From assembly GCA_964247055.1 (NCBI GenBank), contig OZ176057.1, positions 3,348,001-3,412,000 on the forward strand: a stretch of 64,000 nt of DNA, given 5' to 3'. Positions 35,080-47,188 of the stretch are shown in pieces (within the stretch, counting starts at the first letter, position 1; each line of letters opens with the position of its first letter). This DNA comes from Paragordius varius. Taxonomy: Eukaryota > Nematomorpha. The notes under the pieces are model-generated. The model worked only from the letters and a program-made list of their open reading frames with translations, was not told the DNA's origin and did not search any database. The translations under genes and the position numbers were made by a program.

Positions 35080-36190
35080 ATTAAATATTTTAAACATATA
35101 CCTTTTATTTGCAAATTTTTGAATATTTTTCCATTGCACCTGAGATCCTCAATATAAATGATGTTCATTTAAAATCAGTTAAAAATAATTTGATACAATA
35201 TGTGTGAGTTCAGCAATCTAACACTGATTATTTCCCAATATCGTTGCTTATTAATTAAAATTAGTAATATTTAAATAAATCGATTATCAAATAATAATTA
35301 CCATTATGCTTGTAATATAAATTTAGGTCCTCCAATTTTTTTGGCCCTTTCACTAAGTTTTTCTACGCCCTCCTTTTGAAAAACACTGCATTTTTAATAA
35401 ATATAATTTTTTAAACGGGATAACGTTACGCTTAAATCGGAGTTTATTATAAAAATAGTTCAACCAATTTGATAAAATAAATATACTTTGAGAACAATAT
35501 ATGAATTCTCATGATAATTCTGAAGTCTTATGAGTGTCCAACTTTTGTGGTAATCAATCCATATCAAAAATTAAATTGCAAATATTCTAAATAAAATTTT
35601 TTTGGTAAAAGGTAACTTCTGATCAAAAAATATTACCAATATCATGATGTTATTACAGCAAAAAATGAAATTATACAGACAAAACGTAACAATATAATAA
35701 CATTTTTTTTCCAAAAGACAACTATACTTTTTATACCTAAATTTTTGCTATATAAACTATTCAATTAAAATTTCAAATACAAAATTGACTGTATACCAAT
35801 AGTCTCACCTCCATACTTTGCGATTTTAAACAATAAGTTTGTAGATCAAGATTCAAGTATGATTGTCTTTTAGAAAATATTTGTCTTTATATATCCGTTT
35901 TTTCCGTATTATTTCCATTTTTACTGTAAATGCAAAAAAATATCTTTATAAAATTTTTAATAACTTTGAAAGTTTAGTCATTAAAATAGGTCAATTTACT
36001 TAAAATAAGGCAAAAATTTCAATATAGCGGAATAAAAATTTAAATATGTGTTAAATATTAAAATTTTTTCCCGAAAATATGGACAGTTTCTTAATATAAT
36101 TACTAAAATTTTGGGGAAGCGAGATATAAGGTTGCAGCATGGTGGAAACAGCCAACAATCCCTATAGATTCATATATATGCAAATTTCTA
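35080..36190. other. AT-rich spacer left of duplication B
   Basis: No gene recognised. Homology with copy A begins at about 36,190 (AAGGATAATCAATGACGG at 36,228). Confidence 0.4.
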
Positions 36191-36262
36191 TGAAGGTGTT
36201 TACATGATAAAAACAACATAAATTAAATTAAGGATAATCAATGACGGTATTTGCATTATATA

Positions 36263-36900
36263 CCATTTGCACTTCAAGAGTGTCCTTGAACACTTCAAGT
36301 TGGTCCTTGAACATTTCAAGTTGGTCCTTGAACAATTCAAGCTGGTCCTTGAACACTTCAAGTTGGTCCTTAAAATTTATAAATTTTGATTTAACCATAA
36401 TTTTTGCATTTATTTTTTATTCTATTATTTATTAACCTAAATTTCTTTATTTATTATATATTTATTTATTTATAAATAAAATTTTTTATTGAAAACCACT
36501 TTTTTTGTTTCAAATTATTTTTTTCCAATTGAACAAAATTATTGACTTTTAAATGTTTTTATTGAAAAATTTTAATTAATAACCCAGAAAATTTGTATAT
36601 TTTTTCATTTCGTGTTAAAATCTTATAAATATCCAAAATTATTTTAAGAAATTAAATACGATTTCTCAAAGATTAAAAGTTGATATCCATTTAAAATTTA
36701 TGTTAAATGATAGAAAATAGGTTAAAAACAATAAAATAGCTGAATTATTTACGATTTGATTGATAAAATTTAAAAACAAAACAAAAAAGTCAAAGGACCA
36801 ACTTGAAGTGTTCAAGGGCCAACTTGAATTGTTCAAGGACCAACTTTAAATGTTCAAGGACCAACTTGAAGTGTTCAAGGACATCTTGAAGTGCAAATGG
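36263..36900. mobile_element. Fold-back element with four to five iterated 21-bp units per arm
   Basis: The left arm starts CCATTTGCACTTCAAG and repeats a ~21-bp unit of the form TTCAAGTTGGTCCTTGAACA (36,270-36,372). The right arm carries the complementary units (36,795-36,890) and ends GAAGTGCAAATGG. The core is plain AT-rich DNA. TATATA flanks both ends, and copy A has the uninterrupted site at about 6,080-6,086. It is related in plan, and in the ACCATTT terminus, to the ACCATTTACAG family. Confidence 0.85.
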
Positions 36901-38671
36901 TATATATACAAAGAGATATACGTGTAATCTAATAAACAGGTTATTTGCATCATTATACAAAATTGTAAATAGAAATATATTATCATCACTACAATTTGTA
37001 TTATACATATAAAAGTATAAATCTAACAAATATGAATAGGTAACAGTCTCTTAATCATTCAGAGGTGATAGAAATGGTAAATGTTTTCATAATATCATAC
37101 CGTCGTTCATCATGTTTCAAAATACGTTACTACTCGTCTCACCGAAATTTTGCCGTAAATCAACTCAACTTTTTGGGAAAAACTTTTTAATGTCAAAAGT
37201 TAAAATGATAAAATTCTATTATGCAAAATCGGCATTTTTGTCTTTAGTTTAAAAAAATTAGACCATTTTGGACGGGTATAAAATATCAGGGTTTTGGAAC
37301 CCTGTATCTAAAATATATTTAATAAAAATATTGTTTTGCATTTTATATATAATTTGTGCTATATTTTAGTAATATTTATTGAAATGAAGCATGAAGCCTT
37401 CTTCAAAAATATTATTTATATTGTTCCCAAATCCTGCCATTTTATAATATGGAGAAGTTACCACAAAAGGGTGATAATTTTCTGTAATCCCTTGTATCAT
37501 TTATCTATCAGAATTATTCATTAGGGTTTTTGTGGACACATAAATTAATAAAAAAAATATTTTTATATTGGGCCTACACGCGTTCCGAAAAATCATTCCA
37601 AAGTAACATAGAATATATAATTGTTTATGAATAACACACCGCTTCATCCCCACAATTAGGCCCTAACCCGTATCAAAAGGTATATTTAGGAAAAAATCTG
37701 CAAAAATCATGGCTTTACACAATTTCTAGAAAACGTGTAGACCTAAATATTTTTTTACATATGCGAGGAATAGAATCGCTTTTTTATAACCTAGAGCTAA
37801 CTAATCTCCCCATAAAATTCCGATTCCGGCCTTTCTTAATTCGCTGAGTACGGCTTCACCCTCTGTAAAATGCATTTTACAATATAAAATTTTGAAAGTA
37901 TTTTTCGGTTTATAGCCTAAGTTCCCCGCTTTAATTAACTGATAGATAGTGTTTATCCCCTGCGAAATTCACCACATTATAAATGACGTGTTCAAAATTT
38001 TTGTGGAAATTATGAAATCATATGAATTAATTAAATTCTGTTTTAGCTTTATCCTACCATATTATTATAACGTGATCCAAACTTCTCGAAAAACTAATAA
38101 TATTTTATGAGTTCATTTAATATTGATAATTTACTCATAATGCAAAAATATAATCAGAAATATATTAATTAACCCTTGAACAGGGTCGCATCCTATCTTA
38201 GATAAGCCATTGTATGAAATAACATAAGCCGATTTATAGACCATATGAATTTAATCATTATCATAGGTATTGTATAAAATCGATAGTTAGAAGGGTGCCA
38301 GTCCCTCAATATGCCATCCTTTAAAAATTTCTAATACCAATTATCTTAATAAAATTTAATTGAAACATAATTTTAATTTTTAATATTTGAGCCAAATTTC
38401 AACTATATTATATTACTTAAAACCGAAAGGCCTTCGCTGTAAAACACGCCACTACGAATTTTTGACATAAAGGAAAAAAATATATCAATCAAAGCGCTAT
38501 CTTGTAATTAGCCTTTGGGCACAGCCCTACCCAATGTAAAATAAGCCATGGCCCTGGCATTAAATTGAGTCAATAATTGAATGTTGATTTTTTTCATTTT
38601 TAGATGAGCCAATATTTTAAATATACCCCTTGTTTAATAATTATTCCATTTTTAATAAATTACCGATTAGT

Positions 38672-38708
<37 letters not shown>

Positions 38709-38745
38709 TAGGTTTTTATATAATATTATATATAGAAATAGAATC

Positions 38746-39102
38746 GGGACACAGCAGAGTAAATAATGAATTGAAAATTTTTGTTCAAGCATATATTATA
38801 CAAAGAAATTTGATTTCCAAAAAAATTATAAATTTAAGAGTGTTTTATTGTTCATAAATACGGGTTATAGAATATGAATAATTCATCTACTGCTAGTAAA
38901 AAAAATATTATATTATATATATTATATAAATCACTGTTATTTTATTTACCCAGCAGGAGATGAAATATTCATATTCTAATTAACCCGTTTTTATAAAACA
39001 ATAAAACACTCTTATCCAAATTTTTTTGGGAAATTAAATTTCTTTGTATAATATATGCCTGGGACAAAAATTTTTAATTCATTATTTACACTGCTGTGTC
39101 CC
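38746..39102. mobile_element. Palindromic MITE with GGGACACAGCAG termini (copy B)
   Basis: Paralogue of 7,845-8,215 at the same position just upstream of the peptide gene's TATA-like box. It retains both inverted arms. Confidence 0.8.
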
Positions 39103-39119
39103 AATTCTATATATAATTT

Positions 39120-39128
39120 TATATAAAA
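39120..39128 (+). promoter_or_regulatory. TATA-like box of peptide gene B
   Basis: TATATAAAA lies about 65 bp upstream of the ATG, in the same place as in copy A. Confidence 0.45.
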
Positions 39129-39190
39129 ACCTGATTTCTCTTCAAAAATACAAAAATTTTTTTTTACTAAATTTTGTCCGTTTATCAAAA

Positions 39191-42100
39191 ATGAAGATAT
39201 TTTTCGCCATCTTATTTGTAACAATGTGTATTTTGTTTCAATTTAAACATGCGTTCGCTGAAGACGGTGGTAATTGATTTTTAATATAATTTAAAAATTC
39301 ATATTTAGCATTTCCGTATATAATGTTTAAAAAATTTTTTGCAGGCTCAGACCCAGGTAATTACTTAATTTATGATATTCGAGGCTTCGATCCTTAACCG
39401 AATCAACCCAGCTCTAGAGATTTGGCGATCTCAGTTTCAATGCTTAATCTATTTTAATTTATTCATAACATTTATTTTTGATCCGGTTTTCTATAAAATA
39501 ACACTGATCAACAAGGTTTTGCACCACCCCATTATTTTTGCATTTTCTGATACCTAATGGCATGGAAAGGCCAAAACAAAAAAGAAAATTGAGGCCACCA
39601 ATAGGATTTTTCCGAAATTTAATTTTTAAATTTATATTTAATTTAAAAATAACAATCATTCCTCGTGTATATATGTTTAAATATTCAAACGCACAAGTCG
39701 ATACAAGTAATATTCCATGCATGAATAACAAAATTCTAGGCATTAAATAAGATACTAAGCAAGCTAAGAGCCAAAGTATTAAAAATCTAAAAGGGGCTTA
39801 TGTATAGTGTGATAGATTCGGGCGGCTGCACAAGCTCTGCATATCCCCCAAGCGATCCAATTATGCCAGATATGGCAAAGATAACAATAAGTAATCGTAA
39901 AGCCCGATAAGAGAGACTTGCAAGCAAAATCCAGGCAAATTGACATGTCAAATTAACCAATTCACAGAATAAAGTTAGATAAATTCTACAATTAAATTGA
40001 ATAAAAAGATTAGGTAAATACAAATGGTCCAATCCCATAATAGTAAATTCTACTAAAAGTGGCTGCACAACATCCATCTGAAATTAAAAATACAAAACAA
40101 CCAATAATTTTAAAAAATAAAGTATATCCACTAGGTATAAATAAAGGATTTTTTGTAAGAACCAACTCAAGAAAAAAAGCCTAATAAGTACTCGAAAGAA
40201 CGAAAACTAACAAAAAAAATATAGCCTATCTAAAAGCCGAAGGTTTAAACCATAGAATGCCTTTTTTAGTATTTTTTTAAAATTTTTTTATACGTATTAA
40301 AAATTCACTTGAAAGGAAAAGACTAAATTTTGATGTTTAAGTCCGTACTATTTTTTTCTCTCTGATATTTAAATGACATATTTATATTCAAAAGATAGAG
40401 TTTAAAACGCTTTATTAAATGATATTAAGTTTATAATATAATAACATTTTATTATAAAGTTATATGTAATTTTCTCTCGATTTTCTCTTGTTTTTGAAAA
40501 ATTGTAAAACCTATAATACTTCAAAATTCTGATTGGCGGGATCAAAAAATTTTTCACATTCGGTTTTAAAACACTGAAATTAGTCATAATTTAAAAGTAT
40601 GAGTGGTGGTGCTCAAAAATGTCCAAATTTGTCGACTAGTGTAATTCAAAGGTAGGAGAATCAGTTTTAATTACAATTTACCCGCTAATTTCAGTTCCAC
40701 TTTTTTTGAGCTGGTTAGATTGAAGCCTTGTTTATGATTACTTTAATACACAAATCGAAATATTTTCTATACCATTTTTCAATTAACAGCAACATTTTTT
40801 CATCCAAACGCAACAATTTTTCAAGCAAAGACAAGATTTCAATCAACAGCAACAGTTTTTAAGCAAACGCAACAACAATCAAAAAACTTGCGTTTTTAAA
40901 AATTTTTGCTTAAAAAAAATTGCGTTTGCTTGAAAGAATGTTGCGTTTAATTTAAAAAATGTTGCGTTTTATTGAAAAATGTTGCCTATGACTTAAAAAT
41001 GGTATCTAAATAATATTTTATTCTATACAGTTCAGTTTCTTCCCGGATATTTGTAATTATATATTTTATACCAACCAAAAAATAATTATGTAACAACCTT
41101 TATTATTTTGCAGACCAGTATACGAAAAAACAGCTAAATGTTGAAATGATCAATAGTGTCCTATTATTACATTATTTTGTTTATTTAATTTGGACAAAAT
41201 TTGTTTTTTAACACACGTTACTTTGTTACTAATTAACTAACATTAATGTAAATAAGCCAGCATAAATCCACATTCTAATACAAAAATGCCCAATCAAATC
41301 GTAGGGTTGAGAAAACTTGCGCCTATTACAGGGGTCAAAGTTTTTTAAAATTTAGAATTTTAAAATATTAAATTGGTTTTAAATAATCATTGATATTTGT
41401 AATATATATTGGGGTAAAGCATCTGGCTTTAACCAAATAAATCATATTAAAAAATGTGTGCAAATTTGCCACTGTCTAATACTAAGAAGTTACCACAAAA
41501 ATGGTAACATCTTTCTTGTATCATCCAAAGGCAAAAAAATAAAATCTGACAATTTTGATACTTTTATACTTGAGAATATATATTCATTTCATCAGTATAT
41601 TCATTGATATCCCCAATTTTATGGACAGTCTTAAAAACAATGGAAATTTTTGTTTTTTTTAAAGAAAAAGAGCCCAAAATGCAAAAAATTGAAAATAATC
41701 GGTTTAAATATTAAACAGTTATCCAAATAAATTAACATATTCTTAAAAGAACCTCATATATATTAAATTAATATTTAATTTTATATAGTGAAAGTAAGCA
41801 TTTTTATTTTTTAATTTCTATCCAACGAAAATTTAGTTTATTTTTAAATAAACTATTTTAACTAATATGATAAAAATGATAAAAATCTATAAGGTCCTTA
41901 AAATAAGTAATTCAAAATGTAAAATGTAAAAAATATTTTTTTAAACTCTATCCAAAAATAAAACTTTCTCTCAATTTTATACCATTTACAGCTCAAATTG
42001 ACCCTTGAACAATTAAATTATGGTTTTTAAACTAAACTCATTATTTATATGAATATCTTTATGGCATAGTTTATTATTTTTTCAGTATTGTTTTAATTTA

Positions 42101-43615
42101 AAAATTATTTTTAAAAAATATATAAAAATATAGGTAAATTTTAATTAAAACATATAATTTATTTTAGGGTATATTTGGATAGTTCAAGGATGAATTTGAA
42201 TCGTAAATGGTATATTTCAAAAGGCTTCGCGCACCGCACATTAAATTTAATAATGGGCAGTTTTGGATGATGTCACCAAAAAAACCATAGAAACGAAAAA
42301 ATCGATCGCAATACCTTATATAATATCTTTTATATCGTCTAATAATCCCTGTCTAAAGCGTTTTATATATTTTTGGTTGTTAACTTGAACTACAGGTTAA
42401 GTCGCATTTATTAGGGGCGCAGAGATAAAACATATATTTGCGCTTCAAAAGCGGTGTTTTTATTAATTGATTATTATTTACTGTAGTGGATGAGCCAGGT
42501 ATTGTATTGCCATTTGGCCTTATATAATATAACTTTTTGAACATATACCAGATCATTTCATTATTTGTTATCATTATTATTATTATAGATGAGTAAGAAT
42601 ATTTTTTAATTTGACCACAATTTTTGCTTTAAATTTTATGATATAATTACATTCATTGAATTAGATCTCATCAAATGGGTAAATTAATATATTTATAATT
42701 ACCATTATATAAAATTCTACCGAACAAATAAAATAGACGCCAAAAAATTTATTTTAAATATTTGTAGGAGTAAAGATTATAAGTAAACATAAAAATGTTA
42801 TAATTAAAAGAAAAAGATTTTACAAATATTTTTAAAAAAGCAACCAACTTTGATTTTACCATATATATAAATATTTAATTATTCACAATTTCCATTTCTA
42901 TCAGCCCCATTTTTCAATGCAAATATGTAAAGAATTAAAGTTAAATAGCATAATTCTATTTTTTATGTAGAGGCGTAGCTTTCATTTCTGGCACCCGTTG
43001 CATGAATCAATCCCTTCTATTTTAAAAATAATTAAATTTAAACCGTGGACATGACATGAGACCACTCATAGTTGAGTGATTTTTATAAATATTATAAAAA
43101 ATAATAACTTTCAAATACCTATTTTTTGAAATAAAATTAAAATAGCGCTCGGTATATCAGCCCCCTTTCCTAATTAAACTATTTTTGGCAAGTGATGTAA
43201 TTTTTTTATAATGTATAATATAATTAGGATTTTCAGTTATCTATCTTCCCCCAAAAAAATCTCCTTAACCAATTATATTTATTTATATTGATATTCTTTG
43301 CTCTTGGACTAGGAAACTATTTAATTTAATACAGTAACGATAGTTATTATTGACCTATTAGATATTTATTTGGCGAGTGTATATGTATGTTGCCATGTAT
43401 AAGTTTCATTTTATTTGTTGGAAATTTTATATTTATAACTGTCCTTTTTATCCATAATATTCTATAAGAATGAAACTAATTAAAATTAAAAGTTTAGAGT
43501 AAAAATTGAAATAATACAAGGTAAAGACATAGAGACAAATATTTTTTTGAAAGACAATTATCAAAACCTTTATTTTTTAGATATAGGTTATGATGAAAAT
43601 GGTGAAGAGATATAG
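39191..43615 (+). CDS. Secreted micro-exon peptide gene, paralogue B (five exons)
   Basis: Proposed exons: 39,191-39,269, 39,345-39,356 (12 nt), 41,031-41,052 (22 nt), 41,789-41,793 (5 nt) and 43,581-43,615. Splice sites match those of copy A one for one (TTTTGCAG|, |GTAATT, TATATAG|TGAAA|GTAAGC, TTTTTTAG|AT). The frame stays open across all junctions and ends in TAG, giving 50 residues. The signal peptide differs from A by one residue at its last positions. The mature part contains EDGGSDPVQFLPGYFENIGY and ends DENGEEI. The two central exons are strongly diverged from A. No cysteine is present after the signal peptide. I recognise no family. A PIF-like element sits in intron 2. Confidence 0.62.
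39502..40641. mobile_element. PIF/Harbinger-like element carrying a captured host-like exon
   Basis: Ends CACTGATCAACAAGG and TTTGTCGACTAGTG, flanked by TAA (39,499-39,501 and 40,642-40,644). The empty site is at 8,615 in copy A. Subterminal sequence matches the fragment at 34,830-35,077, but the interior is unlike copies 1 and 2. The interior holds an exon-like coding segment on the minus strand (39,787-40,077). Confidence 0.75.
39787..40077 (-). CDS. Exon-like fragment of a membrane protein inside a transposon
   Basis: On the minus strand TTTTTAATTTCAG precedes ATGGATGTTGTGCAG, and the frame runs 96 residues to TAG without interruption. GC content is higher than in the surrounding element. 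The product has about three hydrophobic stretches (HLYLPNLFIQF, LCELVNLTCQFAWILLA-like, LLIVIFAISGIIGSLGGY) and ends VQPPESITLYISPF. This looks like the terminal exon of a host multi-pass membrane protein rather than a transposase. I do not recognise the family. If it was captured, the source gene should exist elsewhere with flanking exons. A chance open frame is unlikely but not excluded. Confidence 0.45.
   Translation of the reverse strand: MDVVQPLLVEFTIMGLDHLYLPNLFIQFNCRIYLTLFCELVNLTCQFAWILLASLSYRALRLLIVIFAISGIIGSLGGYAELVQPPESITLYISPF
40771..41002. mobile_element. Fold-back MITE with iterated GCAAC units (copy B)
   Basis: Paralogue of 8,750-8,982. Termini ACCATTTTTCAATTAAC and AAAAATGGTATC are better preserved here. 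Its right end is 28 bp before the acceptor of the 22-nt exon. Confidence 0.8.
41981..42211. mobile_element. Fold-back MITE, ACCATTTACAG family (copy B)
   Basis: Starts ACCATTTACAGCTCAAATTG and ends GAATCGTAAATGG, at the position orthologous to 12,200-12,454. Confidence 0.75.
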
Positions 43616-43684
43616 ACAGTAATTTTTGTAAGTATTAAACAATTATTTTAATTGCTATTACTTCATTACTTTTTCACTTTTTTG

Positions 43685-45505
43685 TCCTAATTTAACGTAT
43701 CTAGTTCGTTAATAATTTACTGTTCATTTTAGTTGAAATTTTATGTAACATTATCAAGTTTTAGATATAAAAAAATATTTTTTACAGTTTTGTGACTTCT
43801 AGACTCTAAAATGGGGACAGCTCCAAAACGCGCTGCAACAGCTGATAAAATAAAAATAAATTCAGTTTTACTGGTAATATGTAGCTTGAGAGCTTTTTAA
43901 AGTTAATTATCTATATTTTTAACCATATTATACATTTAATTGCCGGTTGCATTTGTGATTTAAGAAAATTATACAAAAAATGGCGGCAAAAATGTTGAGA
44001 TGAGGATTAACAATTTTACATTTTTTTAAAAATTATTTGTGTAATGCTCATAGCAGGCTAAATAAAATATATTCTCAAATTCGGCCTAATATCTTAAATA
44101 CTTTTTAAGATAATCAAATGTTAAATCGCTTTCGCATAAAATACTACCCCACAAAGTAATGGAGTGTAAAATATATTATTTACAGTCTACATTTAAATAA
44201 TTGCTTATATCACACGATTGTTGGGTAATCAAAAACGCAGTAGTTTATGGAAAAAGCAAAAAAATGTTGAATAAACAATCTTTTTTTTCCATACGCTTTG
44301 CAAATTGCCCTACTACAGTGTGAAATAAGCAACCATTAAAATGGATATTGTATTATGACCTTAATTTAAAAGTTAGGTACTAGGGGCTAAAAGTTATGCT
44401 ATTGTTAAAAACTATATTTTTCAGAGAGACCTATTCAATTTTTGTTTAAAATGGCCATTTATTTGAAATGTTTGTAATATAATGATATGAAAACCGGGTC
44501 ATTGTCATACGAGTTAAAATTACATTTAAATGAGCCATTAAACTTTTTCTTACTTAGTTAAATAAAGTAAATAATTGGATTTAAGAACTTCGGGGTTAAA
44601 CCCTATTTTGAAATTAATGTTGCACACTTAAGTATTTATATGTCAAAAGCTATATTTTAAAATTAAACAAAGCGTTATAAAATCAAGTTATCTAGTTATT
44701 GTTTTTGAAGTCTTTTCAAAATTCAGCTGTCTAAAACTCTCTTGATCAGCGTAAGGTTAATTTTATTCAAATTAGTATTATATTTAAGTCATTCAATTTT
44801 AAGCTAATAAATTTATTCTAAGATTGCACACCAGTTCCATTTCTAAGAAAATGACTAAAATTTTGAGCATCTTTTATATAAGCTACATTAAATCGGATTC
44901 GATGTAATTTGCTTTAGTTTAATAAAATTAATTTTAAAGCTTTAGCCAATATCTTTCAACATGTTAAACATTTTATATTGAGTTGCGTCGCAACGTTTTT
45001 ATGGTTTATATTAGATATCAAATTTTGATAATAATAATTATAATCATTAAAATAACGGTGGCTGAAATTTAAATTTTCTGAAAGCCAAACACACTAATAT
45101 TTTTCCAAAGAGGTCAGCTATACCGAAATATTTTATGTGTATGAAAAATTCTAATTGACACTTAATTCGTTAATTTACAAACATTTGATATTTGCAAAAA
45201 TTTGTGAAAGTGTGTATAAACAAATTTAAAGATAATAAATAAGTTTAAATGGCAACGATCTAGCTGACAATTGATTAATAGTTAACCTGTTTTTTTGAGT
45301 TAAAATTTGATAAAATATATACCAATGTCTATATATTTTCCAATGCAAGCTCCGAATTTTTTATGCTAAAATGCGGCCCACTAAAAGATAGGTTTTGAGC
45401 ACGATATTCTATAAATACTTATAATTTTGAAAGTTTTAAGCTCAATATGTACTTGTTTATTGACGCAATTCTCAAATGATAAAATATTTAATATATTTTT
45501 TAGTT
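43685..45505. mobile_element. Unclassified 1.8-kb insertion in duplication B
   Basis: Copy A is continuous at about 14,057, whereas B gains about 1.8 kb between CACTTTTTT and AGTTCAATATC. It contains the TTAA-flanked MITE at 44,197-44,338. Near 43,811 there is a short basic frame (MGTAPKRAATADKIK) that could be an exon end before GTAATA. Ends are not clearly inverted, and I cannot name the element. Confidence 0.5.
44197..44338. mobile_element. TTAA-flanked palindromic MITE, copy 1
   Basis: The right end GTGTGAAATAAGCAACCA precedes TTAA, and the left arm is an imperfect complement. The centre contains TATGGAAAAA and its complement. Family copies are at 60,122-60,269 and 61,924-62,069. Confidence 0.65.
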
Positions 45506-46739
45506 CAATATCAAGCTAGTCATCAATAGGGTATGTTATACATAATAATTTTAAAAATTATACCTAATTTACATAAAGCAATTTCTATATGAATAAAACC
45601 TAATATTTTTCCGTTACCATATATCTTTTCCAATCAAACTCGATAGTTATTTTAATTTATTTCCTTTTAAAATTGATATTATGAGGTTTTATAAGAATAT
45701 ATGGTCACATAGTAGTTTTTATATCCCTTATTTTTATGATTTTAGTCAAAATATCTAAATTTACATTAAGGGTATAAGTTAAATAATGTTGTTCTGAACC
45801 GAATCAACATGGTAACATATTATAAAAGCCAATAAACTATAAATATAATTAAAATTATTTTAAACAGATGAATGTTGAGTTTCATTGTAAAGGTGTTTTT
45901 TAAAGCTTAAACAAATTTATATGTGATTTATTTTTGTGCCATCCATTTTTTTATATTTGCATTTTGATGTTTAGATGCATCCAAATCAAAATTTTCCATG
46001 TATCAAAATTTATATCTTGCTTAATTAATATTGCTTAAACCAATAAACAATTTGTGCTTATTCTCCCAAATAAATATTTAATAGCCTATGATATATTATT
46101 TTTTATCAACAGGATCATCTGTTTAAAACAGCCGTTATAAGCGAAAGTTTTCTTTAGAATTAAAATTTTGAGTATAGGTTCATAACGTTTGATATTAGTT
46201 GGAATAATTAGTTTTCTCTACAAAAAAAAATATTATGACATATATAGAGCTTTTGTTGAAAATTACTTTGATTAAGTTTAAAACGAGATTTAATTTAACA
46301 AGTATATATGTGTAGTGAGAAAAAATTAATTACGGATTATACCCAAACTAAGTAAATTCAGAGTTATGTGACAAAGTTTTTATGAGACGTTTTTGGGGGT
46401 ATTTTAGAAAAATACCCGCAAAGTTTGATATTTTAAGCTATGATGTAATTAAATGTAACGTATAAAATGGAGTGTGGGGTAATTGTGAATAATATGACAC
46501 TATTTAGAAAAGGAGCACATAGCATTAATGCTAAAACTAAATTATCAAAATTCATATAAAGCGATGAAGGTAATAAAACACTTCACTTTAGAATGCCAAA
46601 ACCCCCATTTTCACCATGTTTCAGTGTATAAAGATTGATGTCGCTTGGTAGTATAAAAATTTGCTATATTATAGCTAAAAATGTTAAATCTCATAAGAAA
46701 TTTATTTCTTGTGAAATTCAAATTAAAAACTTTTAGACA

Positions 46740-47188
46740 CAAATTTTTGCAGTATTTTGCCCTTATTTTGAAAGTATTTATTATTTATGGACAAATATAA
46801 TCAAAAAAGTGGTAACTAAAATCAATTAAAGATTTTCAAATTAATTAAATTAAAATTATAATATAAAATGAATAATTAATTAAAAATTCTAACTGGGCTG
46901 GTGATTATTTTAGTCCATTTCTTATTTTGTAACCCAATAAAAAATAAGGTGTATATTGACATTTCAAAATATTAAATAAATTAAAAAATTAAATGCACCC
47001 CAAAAAATCATTTATTAATTATATATACTATGATGATTTCATATAAAATTATTTTGATATGTATGGAAAAAGAATGTTGTGTATCGATTATACATAAATT
47101 AGCCCTTGACATAAAAATAAAAAATAAAAATTATTTTGAAAATTACAAGTAAAAAATTTGCCGGAAAAGTTTAAAAAATATTTGATGA
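46740..47188. other. AT-rich spacer between duplication B and the minus-strand secreted-protein gene
   Basis: Contains no gene-like frame. It probably includes the 3' untranslated region of the minus-strand gene ending at 47,189. Confidence 0.4.

Larger units (their letters stand above)
36190..46740. repeat. Segmental duplication, copy B
   Basis: Partner of 6,010-15,290 in direct orientation. It differs by insertions at 36,263-36,900 (fold-back), 39,502-40,641 (PIF-like) and about 43,685-45,505 (unclassified). It lacks the Tc1-like palindrome and the PIF-like element found in copy A. The satellite borders of copy A are absent here. Confidence 0.85.

Noticed and set aside
36241-37029. CRISPR-like array of ~21-bp repeats
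   Set aside because: Units are contiguous without unique spacers and are mirrored at the other end of the element, which is a transposon arm, not a CRISPR array.
39459-39743. A 94-codon minus-strand frame across the left end of the PIF-like element
   Set aside because: It crosses the insertion boundary and so cannot be an ancestral coding unit.
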